This document shows, one piece after another, positions 42,047 through 55,862 of a stretch of DNA of 55,944 nt. This DNA is from Saprospiraceae bacterium (lineage in GTDB: Bacteria > Bacteroidota > Bacteroidia > Chitinophagales > Saprospiraceae). A program made the translations under genes and the position numbers. Below the pieces are notes generated by a model. That model was not told the DNA's origin and searched no databases. It saw only the letters and a program-made list of their open reading frames with translations. The stretch lies in NCBI GenBank assembly GCA_016717105.1, contig JADKGF010000030.1, forward strand, positions 1 through 55,944, in the 5' to 3' direction. Each line of letters begins with the position of its first letter. The first letter of the stretch is position 1.

Positions 42047-44441
42047 ATGTTCAAACTCTTGCCGCAGGAAAAGGTAGTAACTAAAAACTGTACACATTGT
42101 GGTGACGAATGCCCTACAGATCATCCTGTGTTTGACGACAAGGATTTTTGTTGTAATGGTTGTCAAGTAGTATATAGTGTGCTTAGAGACAATGGATTGG
42201 GTGATTATTATAAATTTGAATCCAATCCAGGTATCAGCCAAAAATCTATAAGTTCAAAGAATTATAGTTTTCTGGATGATGAAGATGTTGTCAATAATCT
42301 GGTTGAATTTCGAGAAAAAAGTATTGCAAAAATCAGTTTTACATTACCGCAAATTCATTGCGCATCTTGCATTTGGTTATTAGAAAATCTAAATAAACTC
42401 AATCCCGGGATTTTAAGCTCTAGAGTTAATTTCCTAGCTAAATCTGCCACAGTAAGTTATAATCCTGAAAAAATCAAACTTCGTGAGGTTGTCGAACAAT
42501 TAGCCATCATTGGTTATCCACCAGAACTAAACCTACAGAAATTATCTACAGCCAAATCTGGAGTTCACGATAGAAGTTTGTATTATAAGTTGGGCCTAGC
42601 TGGATTTTCTTTTGGCAATATTATGTTGTTGAGTTTTCCAGAATATCTAGGTTTCGAACAGGCTTCAGTGAAATTTTATCTTGGGTATATCAATATTATA
42701 TTGGCTATTCCGGTACTTTTATATAGCGGATTTGACTACTTAAGATCTGCTTGGTGGACCGTAAAAATGAAGCAAATCAACATCGATATTCCAATAGCGA
42801 TCGGCATGTTGACATTGTTTTTTAGAAGTGTTTTCGAAATATTGACACAAACGGGCGAAGGTTATCTCGATAGCTTAGCGGGTTTTATTTTTTTCCTACT
42901 CATAGGTAAGTGGTTTCAGCATTATACCTTTTACTCTATAGCCTTTGACAGAAACTACAAGTCTTACTTTCCTATTTCTGCCATGATAAAAACAGATGAT
43001 GGATGGCAGTCAAAAAGTCTAGATAAACTCGATGTCGGTGATGTGCTTCTAGTACGCAATGAAGAGATCATTCCAGGAGATGCGATATTATTGAAGGGCG
43101 ATGCAACGATTGACTATTCATTCGTAACTGGAGAATCAGATTTACTTAAAAAAACATCGGGTGAAAAAATATTTGCTGGCGGGAAAAACATTGGTTCAAA
43201 TATTCACATTCAGCTCTTAAAAAAAGTAGATCAATCTTACCTTACCAAGCTGTGGGATGAAGATTCTTTTAGCATTGACAAAGAATCCAAAACACAAACA
43301 CTGATCGGTAGGATAGGGAAGTATTTTACGATTACGATTATGAGTATTGCTGTCCTGACCTTGATTTATTGGTTAGTATTTGATAAGACTTTGGCATTTA
43401 ATGCATTTACAGCGGTTTTAATTGTTGCTTGCCCTTGTGCATTGGCGTTGGCACTACCATTTAGTTATGGTAATATATTGCGTATCCTAGGTAAAAAATC
43501 ATTTTATTTGAAGAATGTACAGGTCATTGATCGCATCCAGCAAGTAGATGAAATCATCTTTGACAAAACAGGTACGATCACCGACCACAAAAACATGGTG
43601 GCTATTTCTAATAATAAACACCTATCTGATCGAGAAAATTTCTTGATAAAGAGCGCTGTTTTTCAATCAAATCATCCACTTAGTAAAGCTATATTTTCTG
43701 CAATGGGCGATAGTGAGTTTAGTCAAGAAGCTGACCACTTTAAAGAGATTACTGGTCAAGGTATTGAAGCTACATTTGGCAATGATCAGATACGAATTGG
43801 TTCACCAGCCTTCATTTCAGGCTCAAATATTTCAGAAGACAAAGGTGTTTTGGTTGAAATTAATGGTGTTTTGGTTACCCAATTTAATATCGAACACAAA
43901 TTGCGTGCTGGAGTAGAAAGCTTAGTTGAGACTTTAGGTAAAAAATATAGTGTCTGCATTCTATCTGGTGATAATGATAGGGAAGAAGAACGGATGAAAA
44001 CATTTTTTCCAGCACATGCAAAGATGGTTTTTCATCAATCGCCAGTCGAAAAACTCAATTATATCCGATCCAGACAGGCAGAAGGCCACAAGATATTGAT
44101 GATCGGAGATGGGCTCAATGATGCAGGTGCATTGATGCAAAGTGATGTAGGAATTGTCATTTCTGAAGATTCGAATAATTTTACACCTGCATGCGATGCC
44201 ATTCTTGGTGCACCGGTATTTGGTTCATTGTTGCAATATCTTACGTATTTGCAAAAGGCTAGATATATCATTATTGGTGCATTTGTATTGGCGTTTCTGT
44301 ATAATGTAGTTGGATTGTATTTTTGCGGTTCGTGGCGAACTTTCTCCTGTAGTAGCAGCTATTTTGATGCCGATTAGCTCAATAAATGTGATGATTTATG
44401 GCTTGCTTTCCAGTACTTTTTTATTTCGAAAATACAATTGA
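42047..44441 (+). CDS. CcoI/FixI-type copper-transporting P-type ATPase, one frameshift near the end
   Basis: CcoI moves copper for assembly of cbb3-type cytochrome oxidase. The protein of about 795 residues has an N-terminal zinc-ribbon-like cysteine cluster ('CTHCGDECP', 'FCCNGCQVVYSVL'), a metal-binding domain with 'HCASCIWLLENL', eight helices, the 'VACPCALALALPFSYGNIL' copper motif, the phosphorylation site 'IIFDKTGTITDHKN' and the hinge 'ILMIGDGLNDAGALMQSDVG'. An extra T in the run at 44320-44324 shifts the end; removing it gives 'LYFAVRGELSPVVAAILMP' and a stop at 44441. The cbb3 genes themselves are not in the window. Confidence 0.9.
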
Positions 44442-44467
44442 AGAATAAAAATTTAGGTAAGGTGTAC

Positions 44468-45196
44468 TCAGACTTCTACTACTTTATTTGACTCGCATTT
44501 GAATACACGTGCAGGAAATTTCTGTATCAATCGATAGTCATGTGTCGCGATAATAATAGATGTCCCAAATTCTTTCGCCAATCGATTGAGCAAGTATAGG
44601 ATTTCATCGCTTGTATCAGGATCGAGATTTCCGGTTGGCTCATCGGCTATAATAATTGGTGGATTATTCAATAATGCTCTGGCAATGACTACGCGCTGCT
44701 GCTCTCCACCAGATAGACCGGATATAGGTCTCTTTTCAGATCCAAGGAGACCAACCATTTCTAGTACCTGAAGCACTCTTGCGGTCATCTTTGCCCTGTC
44801 TTTCCAACCAGTTGCTTCTAGTATATATAATAAGTTGCGACCTACAGTCCAGTCGTCAAAGAGTATAAAATCTTGAAAAACCATTCCGAGCTTGCGCCGT
44901 AGCATTGGGATCTCGCTATCTTCAAGCGTCAATAGATCAAATCCTGCTACCATTCCTTTCCCATTTTTGAGTGGCAGACTACCGTAGATAGTTTTTAGCA
45001 AACTAGTCTTACCACTTCCAGATTTTCCTATAAAATAACAGGTTTCACCTGGTGCAAGCCTGAAATTCACTTGTGCCAATATCAGCTTATCTTCTTGCCA
45101 AATATCCGCATTTTCTAAGGATATAACTGTTTGTTTCTCCAATGACCATGGTATTTTAATGCAAATATACAAAATTTCCTTATCCAAAATCAACAA
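44468..45196 (-). CDS. FtsE-like ABC transporter ATP-binding protein
   Basis: The protein of about 225-240 residues has Walker A 'FIGKSGSGKTSLLKTIYG', Q-loop 'LGMVFQDFILFDDWTVG', signature 'SGLSGGEQQRVVIARALL' and Walker B 'IIIADEPTGNLDPDTSDE'. The sequence pattern and size fit FtsE, which works with FtsX at the division septum. FtsX is not adjacent. The family-like start is probably the TTG before 'EKQTVISLENADIWQ' (about 45145) rather than 45196, since the first 17 residues look like non-coding leader. Confidence 0.8.
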   Translation of the reverse strand: MLILDKEILYICIKIPWSLEKQTVISLENADIWQEDKLILAQVNFRLAPGETCYFIGKSGSGKTSLLKTIYGSLPLKNGKGMVAGFDLLTLEDSEIPMLRRKLGMVFQDFILFDDWTVGRNLLYILEATGWKDRAKMTARVLQVLEMVGLLGSEKRPISGLSGGEQQRVVIARALLNNPPIIIADEPTGNLDPDTSDEILYLLNRLAKEFGTSIIIATHDYRLIQKFPARVFKCESNKVVEV

Positions 45197-45230
45197 TCAA
45201 CAATCAAACATCAAACATCAATGATCAAAA
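45188..45230. repeat. Short iterated ATCAA(A)CA repeat
   Basis: Between the ftsE-like and YgjP-like genes, units of about 7-9 bases (ATCAACA, ATCAAACA, ATCAATG) repeat five or six times, so the spacer is low in complexity. It may be a slipped-strand tract. No regulatory meaning is evident. Confidence 0.5.
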
Positions 45231-45231
45231 A

Positions 45232-45957
45232 TCATACCTTCGCACTATGCACCTTCAGCATTTTTTCTTTGACTTCATAATCAGGCATGATGTCGCTAAC
45301 AATCTTCCAAAACTTATCTGAGTGATTCATTTCTACCAAATGTGCCAATTCATGTATGACCACATAGTCGATTACGTCATCCGGCGCAAAAAACAACCGA
45401 ACAGAAAAATTCAGGTTTTTACCTGTCGAGCAGCTTCCCCAATTTGATTTATTGTATTTAAGGCGTACACTATTGATGGGCTTATGAAAGTAGGTATCAT
45501 TATAGAATTTGACTTTACGAATGATCTCTGGTAGGAAATATTTCTGTGCAAACTTTATCAAAAGGCTTTTTATAAGTTTTTGCTCATCATATTGAACTTG
45601 ATTGGGCAATTCTATTTTAAGAACACCTTCATTTTGCAGCTTGATATACCCACTTTCCCTATTAGTTTTGGAGATTTCCAGTAGAAATCTTTGTTTACCC
45701 ATTTCAAAGATTTCTCCATCTTGATAATTTTTAAGATTTAGATATTTGTCCAGGACATGTGGTTTAGAAGCCTTCAGTTGACGCAACCAGTTTTTGGCCC
45801 ATTCTACATGTTTGTCCACACTACTCCCAAAGAAAGGAATTTTTGGCACCCTAAGTATCACATGCGTTCCGCCCAAAGCAACTCTGGCACCATTTCTCCT
45901 TTCTTCTATGATGCGTAGTGGAATCTTAGTACCATCTATATCTATATAATAGGTCAA
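45232..45957 (-). CDS. YgjP-like (DUF45, SprT-like) metallopeptidase domain protein
   Basis: The 241-residue protein ends with the zinc-protease-like motif 'YVVIHELAHLVEMNHSDKFW' (H-E-L-x-H with a distal His), preceded by 'NKSNWGSCSTGKNLNFSVRL', which is diagnostic of the YgjP/DUF45 family. In other bacteria these are intracellular putative metallopeptidases sometimes linked to restriction systems; there is no such link here. The substrate is unknown. The frame is intact. The start at 45957 fits the family start 'YYIDIDGTKIPLRI'. Confidence 0.85.
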   Translation of the reverse strand: MTYYIDIDGTKIPLRIIEERRNGARVALGGTHVILRVPKIPFFGSSVDKHVEWAKNWLRQLKASKPHVLDKYLNLKNYQDGEIFEMGKQRFLLEISKTNRESGYIKLQNEGVLKIELPNQVQYDEQKLIKSLLIKFAQKYFLPEIIRKVKFYNDTYFHKPINSVRLKYNKSNWGSCSTGKNLNFSVRLFFAPDDVIDYVVIHELAHLVEMNHSDKFWKIVSDIMPDYEVKEKMLKVHSAKV

Positions 45958-46004
45958 GGATTAATATTTGATTATAGAATTAAGATGTGTAATTTATTTG
46001 AAAA

Positions 46005-47072
46005 TTACCCTTTCGATACTTCAAATGCCTTCATTACATCTACCAATACCTGTATTCCTTCGAGAGACATCGCATTATATATAGAAGCTCTGAATCCTCC
46101 TACAGACCTATGTCCTTCCAGTCCAATACAACCTGCCTCTTTGCATTTGGTCAGAAACTCTTTTTCTAATTCACTATTGTGTAACAAGAAGCATACATTC
46201 ATTCTAGAGCGATCTTCTAGATTCGTCGGGCTATAAAACAAACTATTTCTATCTATCTCATTATATAATAAGGTAGCTTTTTCCTCATTGGCTCTCTGCA
46301 TACCTGCAACACCACCATTTTTTTTGATCCACCTTAACGTCAACATAGAAACATACACTGGAAATACTGGTGGTGTATTATACATAGAACCAGCTTCAAT
46401 GTGGTTTTCATATTTTAACATTGCAGGTATTTTCCTACTTACTTTTCCCAATGCAGATTTGCCTACGATAACCAGTGTTGTTCCAGCAGGTCCCATATTT
46501 TTTTGTGCACCTGCATATATTAGATCAAATCTATTGATATCTATCTCACGACTGAAAATATCCGAAGACATATCACAGACCAGGGGTACATTCGTTTCAG
46601 GAAATGATTGGTATTGTGTCCCGAATATGGTATTGTTGCTCGTAAGATGAAGATAACGATAGCTTGCGTCTATATCATAACCTTTTGGAATATAAGAGTA
46701 ATTTTTGTCCTTTGATGACGCTATTACATCCACCTGGCCATATAATCCTCCATCTTTGATTGCTTTGGATGCCCAAGTACCAGTATCGGTATAGGCTGCT
46801 TTCGTCGATTCATCCAATAAATTCATGGGTGCCATATAAAACTGAGACGAAGCACCACCTGACAAAAACAATACTTCATGCTCATCTCCTATATGTAGCA
46901 ACTCCTTTACCAATGCTACTGCTTCATCCATTACCGCAATAAATTCTTTAGAACGGTGCGATATTTCCAGCAACGAAAATCCCATACCATTAAACTCCAA
47001 TACAGCTTGAGCAGCTTCTTCTATGACTTCACGCGGCAGGATAGCAGGCCCTGCATAAAAATTATACTTCAT
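46005..47072 (-). CDS. Phosphoserine aminotransferase
   Basis: SerC makes phosphoserine from 3-phosphohydroxypyruvate in serine synthesis and also acts in pyridoxal phosphate synthesis. The 355-residue protein shows 'MKYNFYAGPAILPREVIEEA' at the start, the PLP lysine in 'IYAGAQKNMGPAGTTLVI', and the end 'GHRSVGGFRASIYNAMSLEG'. All match the family, and the frame is intact. It stands alone, 47 bases from the YgjP-like gene and followed upstream by the rRNA leader region. Confidence 0.95.
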   Translation of the reverse strand: MKYNFYAGPAILPREVIEEAAQAVLEFNGMGFSLLEISHRSKEFIAVMDEAVALVKELLHIGDEHEVLFLSGGASSQFYMAPMNLLDESTKAAYTDTGTWASKAIKDGGLYGQVDVIASSKDKNYSYIPKGYDIDASYRYLHLTSNNTIFGTQYQSFPETNVPLVCDMSSDIFSREIDINRFDLIYAGAQKNMGPAGTTLVIVGKSALGKVSRKIPAMLKYENHIEAGSMYNTPPVFPVYVSMLTLRWIKKNGGVAGMQRANEEKATLLYNEIDRNSLFYSPTNLEDRSRMNVCFLLHNSELEKEFLTKCKEAGCIGLEGHRSVGGFRASIYNAMSLEGIQVLVDVMKAFEVSKG

Positions 47073-47194
47073 TTTAGTTATTATTATGATGACACAAAGG
47101 TCATAAATTCCTACAACTATTATGGTAAAAATCCGTAAACAATTGTTTTATCAGTACAAAAATCTTAATACCACTTCCTTTTTTTAATTTTTTT

Positions 47195-47300
47195 TTGGGC
47201 ATCACCCTGCGGGTCGCTACGTTTCGTGGCTCGCTATTCGCTCGGCCCTGCGGTCTGGTACCTGATAGGTACCACCACTGCACATCGCTGATGCATGGCG
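47195..47300. repeat. GC-rich island with inverted repeat upstream of the rRNA operon
   Basis: A block of about 100 bases, far richer in G and C than its surroundings, contains GGGTCGCTACGTTTCGTGG and CTCGCTATTCGCTCGGCCC and a perfect inverted repeat (TGGTACCT at 47256-47263, AGGTACCA at 47267-47274) with a 3-base loop. It lies between serC and the first rRNA promoter. It looks like a dispersed intergenic element, but only one copy is in the window. Confidence 0.5.
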
Positions 47301-47401
47301 ATGGAGTAAAAAAGTATTTGCCAATCAATAATTTGCTGTACAATATTTTATATATGTAAAATAAAATATGTGATATTTTTTGAAAAAAACATCTAAAAAA
47401 A

Positions 47402-47434
47402 TTTGGTCTAATTGATTTATCGAAGCTACCTTTG
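47402..47434 (+). promoter_or_regulatory. rRNA operon promoter P1
   Basis: TTTG (47402-47405), a 21-base spacer, then TACCTTTG (47427-47434), matching the Bacteroidota -33/-7 pattern, followed by CGGCCCC. It lies about 360 bases before the 16S gene. Confidence 0.7.
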
Positions 47435-47558
47435 CGGCCCCTTGGGAAGCTAAGGGAAGATATCAGAGGAGTAGTTGAGGGGAGAAGGGATGAGAGATAA
47501 ATAATAAGGGTATGTAGGATGGTGCTGAATAGAAATAAAAAAAATAAATGTAAAAACA

Positions 47559-47590
47559 TTTGTTGGAAAAGAAAAGAGGTATTATCTTTG
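47559..47590 (+). promoter_or_regulatory. rRNA operon promoter P2
   Basis: TTTG (47559-47562), a 20-base spacer, then TATCTTTG (47583-47590), followed by CGGCCCG. The word CTTTGCGGCCC is shared with P1. It lies about 200 bases before 16S and is probably the main start. Confidence 0.75.
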
Positions 47591-47649
47591 CGGCCCGAAT
47601 AGGAAATAGAGTAAAAAGAACACCGGAAGCGGTGAGAAGATAAAAAAAG

Positions 47650-47662
47650 AAGTTCATTGACA
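47650..47662 (+). promoter_or_regulatory. boxA-like antitermination/processing leader before 16S
   Basis: AAGTTCATTGACA lies in the 16S leader. The same 13 bases recur at 49756-49768 before 23S. Repeats of this kind before both large rRNAs fit boxA-type antitermination or processing signals. Confidence 0.6.
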
Positions 47663-47792
47663 CGATTGGAGAGTACTTAAAAAATAATTAGAAGTAAGGA
47701 AGAGAGGGGATAGGAAGGAATTAAGTCTAAATAAATATTAAATAAAAATTAGCGATTTCTTTATAAAGAGGAAGAGCCGATAAAGATCATAC

Positions 47793-49309
<1,517 letters not shown>

Positions 49310-49465
49310 AGAGAGACTTAAAGAGAAGAAACCTGTCTTAGAGATACAGAAGATAAAGAATAGAGTACACTTTCCGCGTGTTGATGTTAAGAGAAAGAGA
49401 AAGAGAGGGGCTCAGCTTAGAGCTGTAAGAGGCGAAGATGAGACTTCTTATATTAGAGATATGAG

Positions 49466-49539
49466 AGTCTCGTAGCTCAGCTGGTTAGAGCACTACACTG
49501 ATAATGTAGGGTCGGCGGTTCCAAGTCCGCCCGAGACTA
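49466..49539 (+). tRNA. tRNA-Ile (GAT)
   Basis: The acceptor stem AGTCTCG pairs with CGAGACT. The anticodon stem CTACA/TGTAG holds the loop CTGATAA with anticodon GAT (49500-49502). It lies in the 16S-23S spacer, as usual. CCA is not encoded. Two oddities: the variable loop has four bases (GGTC) instead of five, and the T loop has eight (TTCCAAGT) instead of seven. A deletion and an insertion in the consensus would explain both. Confidence 0.92.
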
Positions 49540-49549
49540 CAAGAAGGAG

Positions 49550-49626
49550 GGGGGATTAGCTCAGCTGGCTAGAGCGGTAGATGTGCATTCTAGGGGGCAA
49601 GGGTTCGACTCCCTTATCCTCCACCA
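49550..49626 (+). tRNA. tRNA-Ala (TGC)
   Basis: The acceptor stem GGGGGAT pairs with ATCCTCC, CCA is encoded, the D arm is GCTC/GAGC and the T arm AAGGG TTCGACT CCCTT is normal. The anticodon is TGC (49634 is outside; bases are 84-86 of the block starting at 49500, i.e. 49584-49586). Position 33, almost always U, is G (49583), and pair 27-43 is G-G. The spacer position after tRNA-Ile supports the gene. These deviations are probably consensus errors. Confidence 0.9.
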
Positions 49627-49755
49627 AAAAGAATAATTTAGAGAGGAGATAGGATAAAGAGAGGGCGTAGATTAAATAAAAGAAATAAGACTGAAATATA
49701 CTGATAAGAAATAATCATGAAAGAATGGTTAAAGAGATCAGTAAGAAGTAAGAGA

Positions 49756-49768
49756 AAGTTCATTGACA
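49756..49768 (+). promoter_or_regulatory. boxA-like leader before 23S
   Basis: Second copy of AAGTTCATTGACA in the spacer, about 120 bases before 23S, identical to the copy before 16S. Confidence 0.55.
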
Positions 49769-49886
49769 AGGCGGGAGAAAATAAAAGAGTAGAAACACGA
49801 AGAGAAGAGTATGTAATCGAGAGGGAGTTGTGTAAAGTATGGAGTAATTTATATGATACATGACGAGAAAGAAAAATAAGAATAGG

Positions 49887-52734
<2,848 letters not shown>

Positions 52735-52854
52735 TTTTAAAAGAGCAAACCTTAGGATTATTCTAGGAATCGTGAATTGAAAAATTTTCTCCCGACTGTC
52801 ATGAAATAAAGAGATATTTGGGTATCGGAATAAAATCTGATACTTAAAGACGAT

Positions 52855-52958
<104 letters not shown>

Positions 52959-52965
52959 TTTTTAT

Positions 52966-53000
52966 AAGAGCTTCCTGGTGAAATACCCAGGAAGCTCTTT
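52966..53000 (+). terminator. rRNA operon terminator
   Basis: AAGAGCTTCCTGG and CCAGGAAGCTCTT form a 13-base stem with a short loop (TGAAATAC) and end in a T run, 8 bases after 5S. It is a strong intrinsic terminator. Confidence 0.88.
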
Positions 53001-53347
53001 CCATTTAGGGCAAATCTATTTTTTAATTAGGTACATGCACATGGTTTAAGGATGACGTTGATGAATTAACTAAAGACTCTTGAATAGGCTAAGTAAGACA
53101 GGATTATATTTTATGAAGAAAGAATATGAATCAGCTAGTGGAATATATGGGATAAGACTTATTTTGCTTGATTTGGAGTAGTTATATGGAATCGCGTTAA
53201 AAAATTTGTGATGACTAGATGTTAATTTGAGCATCTGGCTATTTTATTATTTGAAATTTAAAGAAATAATTTGTATTTCAAGTTTATCTTTGTATTATTA
53301 GGAGTATAATAGTATTTTACTTCTTCTATGTTAAATATAAATTATTA
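53001..53347. other. Intergenic region after the rRNA operon
   Basis: AT-rich DNA without a convincing gene. A short frame from the ATG near 53114 ends within 25 codons. No RNA gene was seen. Confidence 0.4.
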
Positions 53348-54984
53348 ATGAAAATAACACAATTCATGGTATTCAACAATATTTAATAGGATTAATATTT
53401 TTACTCTTGTGTCTAACCAATGGATCTAATGCTCAAATTAAAAAATTTATTGAAATTAAATTTATAAAACCATTATATATTCACTTGATGAAGGCTACAA
53501 AAATTCAACCAGTTGATAGGAAGAATAAAATGACCGAATTTGGGCAAGTTGTCTCTTTTTATGAAAATATTGATCGTCTATCATTAACAAAATGTGGGAT
53601 CATTTCAAAGTCAGGCCAATTTATACTGCCCAAGATTTTTAGAAACATTGATATCTGGAATATTAACCCTGAACTTGCCTTTGTTCATGGCACAAACTAT
53701 GCTATTTATAATCTAAAAGATAAAAAATGGATAGATTCTTACGACAATATTCAATTTAATTTGTCTCGTAATCTTGCTTATTTTACAGTAAGTAAGAATA
53801 ATGAAGATTATGTTTTAAATAAAGACTGTAAAATAGTTTTTCACAAACCTGGGTATGAGATATATGAAATTGTTAATAATGAATTGATTATTCTAAAAAA
53901 TAAGATGACTTCATTATTTGGAGTATATGATCTAAAAAAAAACAAGTTTGTTATTGAAGACAAATTTTTTTTTGATAAACCATATAAATTTAATGCATTT
54001 ATAGTTAAGGAAAATCGTTTGTATTATTTATACACATTTAATGGGGAAAAGGTAAATAATATAAAATATATAAAAATATAAACATGAGCATGGCACTGAT
54101 ATTGGTATTTTTCAAGAAGTTGATGGCGATATTAAGATTTTAAATAGTTCAGGAAATGAAATTGAAAAAGGTATTCAAGATTCACTACTTAACACTTCTT
54201 TTAAATATTTTCAAGCTAAAACAATTAAAAGTGATGAATATTCTTACGACCAAGAATTTCGTGTAAACCGTAAATCTTATTTCATTGTTATGAATTTAAA
54301 CGGTAAGTATTCTATTATAGACGAAAATAATGAAAATATTATATCATTTGATTATGATTTTATTGATATGAGAAATGGCAAATTTATATCAAATAAAAAT
54401 GGCGAATTTGAACTCTTTGAAATAACTGATGGAAAAATTTTAAGTTTAGAGAAAACAAAAAATGCAAGAATTATTACTTCAGACCTAAATTTTTTACTGG
54501 CAAAAAATGACTTGTTTGAAACAATAAAAAATGAATCAAAAGTTTTTTTACCTTATCCAATTAAAGCCGTTAAAAGAGTTTTATGGGATAAAAGTTTTAA
54601 AGAAACTTATCTTATTCAGGATGCTAAGGGAAAATGGAGCGTATTTTACGAAGATAATAGAAGCAAGGAAGAATATGATGATGTCTCTATTTTTAATGAG
54701 TTACAAGATAATAGCATGCTTCCTATAAGATATATAAATATTAGTAAAAATGGACTATGGGGATTAATTGATTTAAAAGGCAATGAAGTTGTAAAACCGA
54801 TATTTGAAGAAATCATTAGAACTGATTTCGATTATTTAGTAGTAAAAAATAAAAACAAATATGGAATATTTAACGTAAAAACGAAGCAATATATTTTGAG
54901 CCAACCTATGATTTTATAATGTTCATATCTCCATACAAATATTATGCAGAAAAAGATGGCGAGCAGTTTTATTTGACTTTTTAG
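53348..54984 (+). CDS. WG-repeat-containing secreted protein, frameshifted
   Basis: A signal-peptide-like stretch (about 53385-53440: 'LIGLIFLLLCLTNGSNAQ') starts a protein of about 530 residues in two main pieces (53407-54081, 54290-54919) with a bridge between them. Repeats of the WG type are seen: 'CGIISKSGQFILPKIFRNID', 'FGVYDLKKNKFVIEDKFFF', 'YSIIDENNENIISFDYDFID', 'WGLIDLKGNEVVKPIFEEI', 'YGIFNVKTKQYIL'. WG repeats fold into a beta-propeller-like array of unclear role, probably binding on the cell surface. A shift near 54915 extends the frame to a TAG at 54982. The start codon is uncertain. Confidence 0.65.
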
Positions 54985-54989
54985 TGTAA

Positions 54990-55142
54990 GTATATCAAGA
55001 AGATTTAGAAGCCGGCAAAGACAAACCCAATGACCCAATAAAAAAAGTGACTTGGTGGGACAGGCTATGGGGCAAAGAAATACCTATCTTCGAGACTGAT
55101 GAGTGGAAGGCGTATGTAAAATGTAAAAATCAAGTGAAATGA
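54990..55142 (+). CDS. Short open fragment, probably a broken C-terminus
   Basis: The frame opens after a stop at 54987 and reads 'YQEDLEAGKDKPNDPI' and 'WWDRLWGKEIPIFETDEWK', ending at a TGA at 55140-55142. It has no start of its own and is close behind the WG-repeat gene, so it may be the end of that gene after a further indel, or of another broken gene. No function is recognised. Confidence 0.4.
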   Translation, partial: VYQEDLEAGKDKPNDPIKKVTWWDRLWGKEIPIFETDEWKAYVKCKNQVK

Positions 55143-55357
55143 ATCAAATTAATCATAGTGCAGACAGACTCAATTCTGCCAACTTTGATGTTGTCTTTCA
55201 GTATGGCGGTAATTTCAGGGAAGAAGAACTGTGCTATCAAGATGGTGTCGCCCCACAGATAGGAGTGAATGGACTTTCTCCCAATTTTAATGTCTTCATC
55301 CCGATGACATTGGATAAAGAACCTATCCGTAATTTTCTGGATGCTCCATTATGTTGA
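55139..55357 (+). CDS. Small hypothetical protein
   Basis: The 72-residue frame starts with an ATG that overlaps the preceding stop (ATGA) and reads 'MNQINHSADRLNSANFDVVF' and 'NGLSPNFNVFIPMTLDKEPI'. No signal peptide or membrane helix is clear and no family is recognised. The start overlap suggests translational coupling if the upstream fragment is real. Confidence 0.35.
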   Translation: MNQINHSADRLNSANFDVVFQYGGNFREEELCYQDGVAPQIGVNGLSPNFNVFIPMTLDKEPIRNFLDAPLC

Positions 55358-55434
55358 CAGTTATGGGTGGCTGTTTAGCCACTAGAGAATGAACAAGGAA
55401 AAATTATTAAAAGAAATCCATAAAATTAAACAAG

Positions 55435-55862
55435 ATGAGAAATTTTTATTTTTTTAGGCTAATAACTTTAATGTCAATTAATTGTATGTCATTAAACAGA
55501 AATATAGATAAGATTGATAAGGAAATAATTATTCAGAATTTTATTTCAAAAAATTTTAATAATTACAGTAATATTTATGCGGAAATAGAAAACTTGATTT
55601 ATATAAGAATCAAAAATTTCAACAAAACAGTAACTGGCCAACTATTTAGACAATATAAGGTAGATAATTTATTAGTATTCAACAATGATACAACAAAACT
55701 ATATACTACTATTAATTCTAAAGCAGGTATTAATGAAATAGGCTCATCTGACCTTATCCAATCCCTATACGGAGTAAAAAGGGGTCAAATTTAATTGCCA
55801 TGCGAGATGGTTACAAATACAACAAGTATGAGCCTTTCACTTGGGATGAAGTTAGTTTGTAG
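55435..55862 (+). CDS. Hypothetical protein with hydrophobic N-terminus, one frameshift
   Basis: The open frame 55435-55794 begins 'MRNFYFFRLITLMSINCMSL', a possible short signal peptide or lipoprotein start, and continues in basic/Asn-rich sequence ('IIIQNFISKNFNNYSNIYAE'). A shift near 55790 continues it through 'IAMRDGYKYNKYEPFTWDEV' to a TAG at 55860. The extension has better composition than the first stop, so I include it. The function is unknown. Confidence 0.4.

Noticed and set aside
45188..45230. Possible CRISPR-like repeat
   Set aside because: Units are only 7-9 bases with no spacers; it is a simple repeat.
45232..45957. Restriction-system link for the YgjP-like gene
   Set aside because: No hsd or other restriction genes are nearby; its neighbours are housekeeping genes.
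53114..53190. Short open frame after the rRNA terminator
   Set aside because: It has about 25 codons and no supporting motif or start signal.
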